A DNA stretch of 64,000 nucleotides, taken from positions 434,001 through 498,000 of the forward strand of contig CABIXY010000004.1 of assembly GCA_902362805.1 (NCBI GenBank), given 5' to 3'. Below, in pieces: positions 54,520-61,901 of the stretch; within the stretch, counting starts at the first letter, position 1, and the number at the start of each line of letters is the position of its first letter. A program made the position numbers and the translations under genes. This stretch comes from Eubacteriaceae bacterium. Its GTDB lineage: Bacteria > Bacillota > Clostridia > Peptostreptococcales > Anaerovoracaceae. The notes under the pieces were generated by a model, which made no database searches, was not told where the DNA came from, and saw only the letters and a program-made list of their open reading frames with translations.

Positions 54520-55371
54520 TCAGCTCACTTTCCCGGCAAACTTATGCCTGTTTGCAAATAAAGCAGTAATGAGGAACAGGACAATTCCTACTGTCGTGAT
54601 GACAGCAGCTGCGTACATTCCGCTCCTCAGATAGTCATTGCTGAATTCCAAGTAATAGGCGGTTTCGACGCCTTTATTGACTCTGTCAAAGAAGAAAAGC
54701 TTTACCCATATGACCAGATTAGCCAATATTGCTGAGAAAAGGCCATAGGATAGATACCGAAATCCCCTGTGCCTGAACTTTTGAATTTTGATCAAAACCA
54801 AGGATGTCAATCCTGTCAAAACAGCCAGCAGCGGAATTGCAATAGGTGATACCCTGTCCAAATTTTTGTGCAGGGGATAGAAGAATTCTCCAAAGCGAAA
54901 CTGGACACAGCTTTTGTAATAGCCGGACACAGTTTGTACAATTTCTTCCCGTGCAATTATGATGTCGTCATCTTTGATGATGCCATGTTCATTAAAATAC
55001 TGATTGATATTTCGCCGCAAAGACTTCTCCAAGTCTGTTGTATCCACCTGGCAGGACTGGCCGCCAAGAGCCGCTTTGATAGATTTGCTGCTATCTACAT
55101 AGAATCTCTCCTTCGTGACTGCTTTGGTCACGATTTTCGCAGGCATACTTCTTTCTTTGATATAGGCCTTGGACTTAGCCAGCACTTCTCTGTAAGCCTC
55201 CTGGGTGTAGTCGCTATTGTTTATGCTGTTCTTCAGATTTTGACTGCTTCCCAGTCCCAGATTCAACTGAATGAGAAAAAGCAGCGACAATACGAGTACT
55301 GCTAAAAAAAATGTCAAAATAAAGCTAATTCCACGAGCATAAGCGCTCTTTTTATTTTTTCTTTCTGTCAT
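54520..55371 (-). CDS. Unknown four-segment membrane protein of the sortase module
   Basis: I recognise no family. The 283 residues have a membrane segment near the start (about 15-37), an extracytoplasmic part (about 38-175) and three segments at the end (about 178-198, 207-230, 245-268), with a short basic tail. The overlap of four bases with the sortase gene and its position before cpsB suggest a role in envelope assembly, perhaps helping the sortase or linking it to the glycan. Confidence 0.75.
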   Translation of the reverse strand: MTERKNKKSAYARGISFILTFFLAVLVLSLLFLIQLNLGLGSSQNLKNSINNSDYTQEAYREVLAKSKAYIKERSMPAKIVTKAVTKERFYVDSSKSIKAALGGQSCQVDTTDLEKSLRRNINQYFNEHGIIKDDDIIIAREEIVQTVSGYYKSCVQFRFGEFFYPLHKNLDRVSPIAIPLLAVLTGLTSLVLIKIQKFRHRGFRYLSYGLFSAILANLVIWVKLFFFDRVNKGVETAYYLEFSNDYLRSGMYAAAVITTVGIVLFLITALFANRHKFAGKVS

Positions 55372-55967
55372 AGAGCCTCCTGCACCTCACGGCCTGAAAT
55401 TTTGTCGCAGTAAACTACGAATCTCCGGCTTCTGTCCCCAAGGATTAATCCAAACGGATAACAGGTATACAGAATCAAAGACTCTTTTTCTTCCTGTTGG
55501 TACAGGTCAGGGTCGGCAGCCTTTAACACTTTGATATCTTTTACTTTATATTTGTACAGACCATAGGTTGTCTCAATCTCTATAACCTGATTTTTTTTGA
55601 TTTTCTCTAATGGTTTGAAAAAGGTCATATCGTGGGCTCCGATTAAAATGGACCGTCCTTCTCCCGGCATACCGCTGAGGCTGTACTGTCCGGCACCTTT
55701 TTCTAGTATTTCTTCACTGTCCCCATAATATAATGGGACTTCTAACTCAATCTCTTTGCAGCGTATACTTCCGTATCGGCTGCCGACTGCCGGTCTTGTG
55801 AACTGCTGATAATCCATCGTTACTGCATACTGGAAATTTGGGGACCCCATCGTGAACGCAGAAGTCAGCTGCGCTGAAAGTAAATGCTCTGCCGGCATTG
55901 CACCTGCTATGATGAGGACAGACACAATGGCTGTAAAAATCATAGCCGTGTATTTTTTATTCTTCAT
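55368..55967 (-). CDS. Class D-like sortase
   Basis: The 199-residue transpeptidase has an N-terminal membrane anchor (about 8-28), the histidine motif SILIGAHDM, the catalytic cysteine in LILYTCYPF and the arginine in DRSRRFVVYC. Sortases cut a C-terminal sorting signal of a surface protein and link it to the peptidoglycan. The size and motif spacing fit class D. It overlaps the upstream small protein gene by 11 bases and the downstream membrane protein gene by four, an operon arrangement. Confidence 0.9.
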   Translation of the reverse strand: MKNKKYTAMIFTAIVSVLIIAGAMPAEHLLSAQLTSAFTMGSPNFQYAVTMDYQQFTRPAVGSRYGSIRCKEIELEVPLYYGDSEEILEKGAGQYSLSGMPGEGRSILIGAHDMTFFKPLEKIKKNQVIEIETTYGLYKYKVKDIKVLKAADPDLYQQEEKESLILYTCYPFGLILGDRSRRFVVYCDKISGREVQEAL

Positions 55968-56508
55968 GTTTTAATAGTTTTAATTTGTATATACCTATCA
56001 GACTGGCTGCCGCTCCTGCTGCCGCCGCTATGCATATCATCAATGTAAAGTTTAACGAAAATCCGGTGTTTTTTACCGGCATAGAAGCGCTGAAGATGAT
56101 TTTTCCATCCTTCTCTACTTCTATTGTTCCTTTTGTCAGGTTCGTTTTGCCGGATAGCTGCTCTCCTCCATCCGTTTTTTCTTTGGATGTGGTCGTATCT
56201 CCGCTGCCGTTTACTGGCACGATGTATCCTTCTTCCACGCCTGCCTGAACATTGTTCAGCATAGTGGAAATTGCTTCATCCGCTTGTTCGGCGGTAAGAT
56301 TGATGTCGTCTCTTGACAGATACGCCTGCAATGAGCCCAGCGATTCCTGTGAAGAAACGTAACTTTTCCCCTCGTATGTAAAGGTTCCCGAAGCCGCGCT
56401 GAAGACTCTCGCCTCGTTACCGTTGATACTTCCGGCAAAGACCACGACACACTGACAAAAAAGAAACAGAAATGCCAATCCAATGATACAAACTATTTTT
56501 CTTGACAT
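55957..56508 (-). CDS. Secreted protein, probable sortase substrate
   Basis: No known family. A signal peptide (about 1-27, ending VVFAG) is followed by an exported domain of about 115 residues, rich in Thr/Ser/Gly. The C-terminus is PVKNTGF (about 144-150), a hydrophobic segment (about 152-173) and KLKLLKHEE, the plan of a cell-wall sorting signal with an irregular motif (NTG in place of LPxTG). The overlap with the sortase gene supports this. The segment may also be a simple membrane anchor. Confidence 0.7.
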   Translation of the reverse strand: MSRKIVCIIGLAFLFLFCQCVVVFAGSINGNEARVFSAASGTFTYEGKSYVSSQESLGSLQAYLSRDDINLTAEQADEAISTMLNNVQAGVEEGYIVPVNGSGDTTTSKEKTDGGEQLSGKTNLTKGTIEVEKDGKIIFSASMPVKNTGFSLNFTLMICIAAAAGAAASLIGIYKLKLLKHEE

Positions 56509-56551
56509 CCCTGCCCCTCCTGCATTACTTTATAACTGTTCTTGACCTGCC

Positions 56552-58264
56552 TTATTTTGCAGTTCTGATTGCTTTGCTTGACCACTTAGTGAAGACTTTT
56601 GCTCCATCAACCACTCTGACACCTCTTACCTTGTAGTAATATCTGGTACCTTTCTTCACCTGCTTCGTATTCTTGTACGACATCTGCTTTCCACTCTTGG
56701 TCGTGTAGAATGCTTTTGTTCCATATCCACTGTTCTTCTTCGTGGATCTAAATACTTGATAATAATCTACTTTGAAGCCTGCAGATTTCTTCCACTTGAT
56801 CGTGATGGAACCCTTCTTCGCTGTTGAAGATGCTTTGATCGTCGTAGCTTTCACGCCAGCCTTGATCCTTGCCGCCTTTGACTTTTCGGTAGCAGCTACA
56901 GCAGCGTCTACCGTTGCCTTGTCTGCCAGGGCATAGTAAGAGAAATGCCCTGTTGTGAACTGGTAGCACTTCTTGCCGTTCACGGTCACTACCTGTCCCT
57001 GCACCTCTTCGGCTTCACCTTTGTCATTGATGAACATCACTTTGGCATCATCGCCTAAGCCTGCTGGAAGCTCCACGCTGATGGTTGCACTGCCGCCGTT
57101 AAAATTGCTGACTTTGCCCGCTGCTGTCTCCAGTGTCAGGTCCAGTACCAACGTCTTGTCATCCACTTTGTCCTTGATGGCTTCCGGAAGGGCATCCTGT
57201 GCTACTTTTTCTACGGTCAGTTTGACCGTGCCGTCTGCCGCCTGGCCCGCTACGGCTGCCAGTGCCTTGTTGTCAAGGGTGACCTCGCCTGCCGGCGTGG
57301 TGACCTTCAAATCTGCCGAGGTCTCGGTTGCGATTTTCTTCACAGCGTCAGCCGGAAGGGTCGTCTCCACCTTGGTTGCTGTAGCTGGTGCTGAGGATTC
57401 GATGGATACTGTGGTGTTCACATCCTTTGCTCCTGCCGCCGTGGCTGCCTTCTCCGCTGCCTTGGCCTGCTCTACCAGCTTGTCCGCCGCTGCCTTTGGA
57501 ACTTCTGCAGTTGCAGTACTTCCAGTGGTGGTCACTTTTGCAGACGCAGATACCTCTGCCTCTGCAGTAATCTGTCCATCCTTGTCCTTCGTAACTTCCG
57601 TTACAGTTTCAACGCCAGTAGCCTTGTCCGTCGTCGTTGTCGTTGTTACAGTGCTGCCATCCGGCTTCGTGACAGTGTCAGTTTTGCTGTCATCTGTAGT
57701 TGGCGGAGTGACTGTGCCGCCGCCGCTGCTAACTGGGGTGAAAACTACCTCGATAGTACCGCTGCTCATAGGCATTTTGTTAATTCCCTTTGCTAAATAC
57801 TGCACAAACTCAGTATTACCTATAGTCTTGGTTGGAATATTATATGAACCTGTATCCAAGTTGATTGTAACCGTCGCATTATGCGTCAACGTATACTGTG
57901 TCCCTCCAATGACGTAAGATGATCCCGCAGGGATATATGCAGTAAGCACTTTGCCAGCTGCTTTAACTGTAGCTCCGCTTGCAAGCGCTTGGATTGATCC
58001 TGCAGCTTTGGTCGTATATCCAGTAGCAATTGCAGCCCAAGTTTCCGCTGCACCGCTTTCTGCTGTAAGTCCATCTGTTGTTGTAGTATAGGCAGCAGTT
58101 TTTCCTGCAGCATTGACCGTAATTGTCTTTCCGGCAGTAACGCCAGTTGCGGTCACATTATAACTCTCGTCGATGCTAAATGTCTCTCCTGCCGCAAACG
58201 CCATCGTCGGCATGAAGCAGAGAATCATGGCAACGATCAGAAATGTGCTCAATAATTTCTTCAT
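56552..58264 (-). CDS. Secreted Thr/Ala-rich surface protein with C-terminal FN3-like domain
   Basis: The ATG at 58264 with AAGGAGG (58282 has no such site) gives 570 residues. A signal peptide (1-26, ending MAFA) is followed by a region rich in T, A and G (about 27-190), a linker TVTPPTTDD, a T/E/K-rich part, a beta-rich part ending HFSYYALAD, and a C-terminal FN3-like module (about 470-570, [10 protein letters not shown]...[10 protein letters not shown]). There is no sorting signal. It is probably non-covalently bound or released. Promoter and leader show unusual features, listed separately. It heads the sortase module. Confidence 0.85.
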   Translation of the reverse strand: MKKLLSTFLIVAMILCFMPTMAFAAGETFSIDESYNVTATGVTAGKTITVNAAGKTAAYTTTTDGLTAESGAAETWAAIATGYTTKAAGSIQALASGATVKAAGKVLTAYIPAGSSYVIGGTQYTLTHNATVTINLDTGSYNIPTKTIGNTEFVQYLAKGINKMPMSSGTIEVVFTPVSSGGGTVTPPTTDDSKTDTVTKPDGSTVTTTTTTDKATGVETVTEVTKDKDGQITAEAEVSASAKVTTTGSTATAEVPKAAADKLVEQAKAAEKAATAAGAKDVNTTVSIESSAPATATKVETTLPADAVKKIATETSADLKVTTPAGEVTLDNKALAAVAGQAADGTVKLTVEKVAQDALPEAIKDKVDDKTLVLDLTLETAAGKVSNFNGGSATISVELPAGLGDDAKVMFINDKGEAEEVQGQVVTVNGKKCYQFTTGHFSYYALADKATVDAAVAATEKSKAARIKAGVKATTIKASSTAKKGSITIKWKKSAGFKVDYYQVFRSTKKNSGYGTKAFYTTKSGKQMSYKNTKQVKKGTRYYYKVRGVRVVDGAKVFTKWSSKAIRTAK

Positions 58265-58283
58265 TATCTTCCTCCTTAACATT

Positions 58284-58401
58284 AAGACATACTAAAAATA
58301 TGTCTTTCCTTAGGAAAACACCCCTGTGAGGTTCGGGCAGCTATCCATCACCACACAAGAGATGTTTTCGAGGGGATTGTGTTTATTTGTATATCCTGCC
58401 C
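58284..58401 (-). promoter_or_regulatory. Structured leader with pseudoknot potential
   Basis: Read on minus: GGGCAG (58401-58396) pairs with CTGCCC (58340-58335); inside it ACACAA (58382-58377) pairs with TTGTGT (58358-58353, written in order of the RNA). The loop CCCCT (58375-58371) can pair with AGGGG (58325-58321), outside the first stem, giving a pseudoknot. The AGGGG can instead form ACCTC-ACA-GGGGT. Near the ribosome site AAGACATA/TATGTCTT is another stem. I could not match it to a riboswitch class I know. Confidence 0.55.
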
Positions 58402-58434
58402 TTCGACAAGTTTATACCTACTTTTTTCTCTTAT

Positions 58435-58465
58435 AGTATAACCCCCCCCCCATGCAGTTTTTCAA
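58435..58465 (-). promoter_or_regulatory. Promoter with a G10 run in its spacer
   Basis: On minus TTGAAA (58460-58465) and TATACT (58435-58440) are separated by 19 bases, of which ten are an unbroken G run (58442-58451). Transcription would start near 58428, giving a leader of about 165 bases that contains the pseudoknot-like structure. Change of the run length by slippage would change spacer length and so promoter strength, as known for Neisseria porA. Confidence 0.7.
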
Positions 58466-58703
58466 GTACTTTTTTACAAAAATACATTACTTTCATAATT
58501 ATCTCAATCTGTGTTCAGGGACTGGGGGTGGGGGTTATTTCCTTAATCTTTAGAAAATTCCACGCTCTGCGATAGCACCTGCACGGAATCAAATCCTTCC
58601 AGCGACTTGCTTTGACTTGACTTCCAAACGGAAATGTATAAAGCACTCTTTACTCAGAAGTTGAAGTTCAGCCCTTTAGCGCCTAACATATGGTTTACTC
58701 ATA
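58466..58703. other. Spacer between nucleotidase terminator and surface-protein promoter
   Basis: No gene is seen. It holds a G-rich stretch on plus (two G5 runs, 58524-58534 region) and AT-rich parts. The C10/G10 run and promoter lie at its left border. Confidence 0.5.
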
Positions 58704-58731
58704 CAAAAAGAGCGCCCAACAGGGGCGCTCC
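58704..58731 (-). terminator. Terminator after the 5'-nucleotidase gene
   Basis: On minus a perfect 8-bp GC-rich stem (GAGCGCCC/GGGCGCTC with a 5-base loop) is followed by TTTTT. It is 36 bases after the stop. Confidence 0.9.
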
Positions 58732-58766
58732 ATCAATATGCGATATGCGCAATATATGTTTTTTTC

Positions 58767-60698
58767 TTACCGCCTTGAAAACATCATGTCTTTCTTACGA
58801 ATCGTCCCTTTTCCGTAGCGAATCCTTCTGACAAGTTTGACAATCAGAATGATGATCAGCGCCAGCACTGACAGCACCAGTGCCACAGCAGCGATGATGA
58901 TCCAGAAGAATTTGTTGGGACTCTTGAGGAGATTTATCGGGCTCCAGCTGTCCTCCAGCACTTTGCGGCCTTCCGCCTGGCTGTATTTCTCCGGCACCTG
59001 GCCGCCCTTAAAGTCATCCAGATAGGATGCCAGCGCATACCACTCCTTCAGTTCACTTCCATTTTTATTATATATGATGTAATCCTCAAAATTTTCAATT
59101 TCGTTGCCGTCTTTGTCCTTAGGCATTACCGACAGCAGGCCGTAGGACATAGAATTGACCGTTCCCAACATCTGAGCGGAATACAGATCTGCTACCACCC
59201 GGTACAGTTTGTCGTCCTCAGGTTCTGTCAGCTTGCCGTCTTTATCTGCAATCATAATGTCATAAGCCCGATTCAGAATCAGCCTGTGCGGATTATAGGC
59301 ATAGTGTAATCCACTGAAGTAAAGTCTGGCAGGCTCCATGATATTAGATACAGAGATGTCAATTTCCGCCGCCAGCTTCAGTTCCGCTCCAGTCAAATAC
59401 ACGCTGACCAAAGGGTAGCCGGCAATGCCGTCTTTTCCTGTACCCAGAGACAAGGCGTTAAAAGCATCGGCAGCCGTAATCCGGCCTTTATCAAAGGATC
59501 CTCTGATGACACCTGCAGGAGCCACAGCCACATCGACCGTTTCATAATCCTGTCCTTCCGCCTGTTTGACTCCATAGATGTAGGAATCAGCGATGAGATT
59601 GCCCAGAGTGTCTTCTCCCTGCTCTGCACCGAAGGTGTCAATTCCCGTAAAGTCTATCGTGTTGCGGGTCAAAACGCTGTCCCACCTGTAGCCGAACTTT
59701 GAGAAGTATTCCTCATCGACAGAATCCTTAAATTCTTCTTCTAGGGCGAGCATGGCTTTGTCGTCTTTTACGTTCTTATCTAAAGGAAGCAATTTATATT
59801 TGTTCATCTGGTACTTTCCGTCTTTGTATTCAAAAGTGACGCTGCCCAGATTGTCATTGTATTGTCCCGCTGAAGCGATGACCGTATCGCCCACTACAAT
59901 TGGCTCAGGCAATTCTGTGTGACTGTGCCCGCTGATAATCAAATCGATGCCGTCAACTTCTCGCGCCAGAATTTCATCTTCAGACTTGTCAGGGTCGTTT
60001 TCGTTTGTTCCGCTGTGTGAGACGCAGACAATCATGTCGACCTTCTCGTGAGCCTTGATATCATCTACCACCTGCTTTGCTGTGTCAACAGGGTCCTCAA
60101 AATAGGTTCCGCTTTCCGGCGCATAGCTGGCAGATTCTTTTCCAAAGATACCGAAGACCGCGATCTTCGCGCCGCCTCTTTCTACTACGGTGTAGTCCTG
60201 ATATCCGTAATTTTCTAAAGCTGCTTTTAAGTTTTCTCCATCCTCCTTCAGATCAGAGTCCGCCAAAGTCTTCTTCCAGTCGATATTCGCGATGACCATC
60301 TCAGGGAGCTTCTCTTTCGATTTCTTTGCCTGGTTCAGCATCTGCGCCAGACCCTTTGACCGATAATCGAACTCGTGATTGCCCAGTGTCGTCACGTCAA
60401 ATCCTGCGGCGCCCATCATTCGGAGCTCTGATGCCTGCGATGTAAAAATCGTCTGATAAGGTGTTCCCATAGAGAAATCACCCGCATCCAAAACAAAGGT
60501 CGCTTTGTCTTGCTTTTTCTTCTCTTTCACCACAGTCCTGATCTTGGGAAATTTTTCAAGATGGGAGTGCATGTCGTGGGAAAACACGATGGAAATCGTC
60601 TGCTTGCCTGTAATCCCTGTATCAGCCATAACAGCAGATGGCACCACTGCCATCAAGACCATGCAGCAGATTAAAATCTTCGTCCATATCTTTTTCAA
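58767..60698 (-). CDS. Membrane-anchored metallophosphatase / 5'-nucleotidase
   Basis: Two-domain enzyme: metallophosphatase (about 30-290, with FSHDMHSHL, GDFSMG, GNHEFDY and SGHSHTE metal motifs) and 5'-nucleotidase C-terminal domain (about 335-540). A C-terminal membrane segment (about 600-625) with a basic tail anchors it outside. It probably frees phosphate and nucleosides from nucleotides. The TTG at 60698, eight bases after GAGG, starts a normal signal peptide (KKIWTKILICCMV), better than the ATG at 60725 without a ribosome site (643 residues). Confidence 0.9.
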   Translation of the reverse strand: MKKIWTKILICCMVLMAVVPSAVMADTGITGKQTISIVFSHDMHSHLEKFPKIRTVVKEKKKQDKATFVLDAGDFSMGTPYQTIFTSQASELRMMGAAGFDVTTLGNHEFDYRSKGLAQMLNQAKKSKEKLPEMVIANIDWKKTLADSDLKEDGENLKAALENYGYQDYTVVERGGAKIAVFGIFGKESASYAPESGTYFEDPVDTAKQVVDDIKAHEKVDMIVCVSHSGTNENDPDKSEDEILAREVDGIDLIISGHSHTELPEPIVVGDTVIASAGQYNDNLGSVTFEYKDGKYQMNKYKLLPLDKNVKDDKAMLALEEEFKDSVDEEYFSKFGYRWDSVLTRNTIDFTGIDTFGAEQGEDTLGNLIADSYIYGVKQAEGQDYETVDVAVAPAGVIRGSFDKGRITAADAFNALSLGTGKDGIAGYPLVSVYLTGAELKLAAEIDISVSNIMEPARLYFSGLHYAYNPHRLILNRAYDIMIADKDGKLTEPEDDKLYRVVADLYSAQMLGTVNSMSYGLLSVMPKDKDGNEIENFEDYIIYNKNGSELKEWYALASYLDDFKGGQVPEKYSQAEGRKVLEDSWSPINLLKSPNKFFWIIIAAVALVLSVLALIIILIVKLVRRIRYGKGTIRKKDMMFSRR

Positions 60699-60738
60699 CT
60701 TCTCATCCTCACTTCTATTCCTCATTTCTTAAATTTTA

Positions 60739-60990
60739 TCATAATTTGGCGAACTCTGCCACAAGTAGTTCCTTCCTTTTCTTCGAAAGTCGCTTTAGGG
60801 CGGCTTCTCGCCGCATGGCCTCTTCCTTTGTGTCAAATTCTTCAAAGTATACCAGTATCACAGGAAGGCGCGGTTTTGTATACTTAGCGCCTTTTTTTTC
60901 ATTGTGGCATTTTATTCTTTTTTCCAGGTCATTAGTCCAGCCAGTGTAAAGACTTCCATCGGCACAGCGGACCATATATGTGTAGTTCAT
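60739..60990 (-). CDS. GIY-YIG domain protein (UPF0213 type)
   Basis: The 83-residue protein is a lone GIY-YIG nuclease domain with YMVRCADGSLYTGWTNDLEKRIKCHN, in which the GIY and YIG are replaced by YMV and YTG as is usual in this subgroup, and a conserved Arg and Glu (RREAALKR). A strong ribosome site GAGGAGG precedes the ATG. Its function is unknown; relatives are common single genes in bacteria. It is divergent from the MFS-like gene. Confidence 0.9.
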   Translation of the reverse strand: MNYTYMVRCADGSLYTGWTNDLEKRIKCHNEKKGAKYTKPRLPVILVYFEEFDTKEEAMRREAALKRLSKKRKELLVAEFAKL

Positions 60991-61091
60991 CGAAAGACCT
61001 CCTCGGTCACGTAAATTTTAAAAACACTCCGTATAATTTCAACGGGAAAAATAGACAATATAAACGAGATATATGTTAGAAGGAGATTTTT

Positions 61092-61898
61092 ATGTTCGAT
61101 TACTTATTTTTTATTGCGGCTCTCGCAATCCCGTTCTTTATAGGCGGTCTCAAAACTTATCGCAAGGGTCTGGTGACAGGTCTGATGATTTCTCTGCTCT
61201 ATTGGGGAAAGATTCTTCCTATTTTAATGATCGTGCCCCTGGGAGCAGCCGCCTGTATTTATTTCGCTGCCCATCAATCAAGGGAAACAAAAGAGGAGGT
61301 CCTCCACGTAAAGAATCCAGCCCTTCCTATGCTGGCGGTTTTTGTCGTCTGCATGGCTATTTTCTGCGCCTTCGAAGATTCCTTTGCCCTCTACGGCAGC
61401 TACGTAGGCCTCCGCAGTCAGACTCTGCTCCTCAGCAGAGACCTGGACAAAGTTTCCTTTTTAATCGGACCGATTATCTTTGGCAACTGGTGTGATCGAA
61501 AAGGTCCTTTCAGCGCCGCTATCTTTCTCACATTTTTGGCTGAAATCTCAGTCTGGTGTGCTGCCAATACGCAGAATTTTACAAGTCTCTTCATTACAGG
61601 GAGTTTACTTGTGCACCTGTGCACCTCCGGTTTTTTCGTGGTGCTCCCCGTCATCGTCCATACCCTTTTCGGCAAAAGCCACTTCTATCGCATGTACCCT
61701 GCCATGGCTTTAATCGCCGCCACAGCCTGGGTCAGCAGCAGACTGCTCTATCTGCGCAGCTGGTCACCGTCGACCAACCCCGGCAGTTTCCTGATCAGTC
61801 TCACTCTGCTGACCATCGTATCCGCCTTCTTCATCTATGTGGCCTGGAGACGCCGCCTGTCATTGGTCACAGAAGATCATCTGCAAAAGACCAGCTAA
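61092..61898 (+). CDS. Short MFS-like membrane protein
   Basis: The 268 residues contain about seven or eight membrane segments. GPIIFGNWCDRKGPFSAAIF resembles the loop 2-3 signature of the major facilitator superfamily (G-x3-D-R-x-G), but it lies in the middle, and only about two thirds of a transporter are present. Either it is a degenerate member missing part of one half, or a different fold. AGAAGGAG and a TATAAT (61032-61037) lie upstream. It converges with the sigma-54 regulator with a gap of three bases. Confidence 0.6.
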   Translation: MFDYLFFIAALAIPFFIGGLKTYRKGLVTGLMISLLYWGKILPILMIVPLGAAACIYFAAHQSRETKEEVLHVKNPALPMLAVFVVCMAIFCAFEDSFALYGSYVGLRSQTLLLSRDLDKVSFLIGPIIFGNWCDRKGPFSAAIFLTFLAEISVWCAANTQNFTSLFITGSLLVHLCTSGFFVVLPVIVHTLFGKSHFYRMYPAMALIAATAWVSSRLLYLRSWSPSTNPGSFLISLTLLTIVSAFFIYVAWRRRLSLVTEDHLQKTS

Positions 61899-61901
61899 GG
61901 T

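Noticed and set aside
56973..57917. 314-residue open frame on plus opposite the surface protein
   Set aside because: It is the mirror of a Thr/Ala/Lys-rich gene with few complementary stops; its composition (Ser/Val/Ala runs) is not protein-like and no ribosome site precedes it.
58284..58401. Cyclic-di-GMP riboswitch
   Set aside because: Surface-protein leaders in clostridia often carry one, but the conserved cores of class I and II as I know them are not present.
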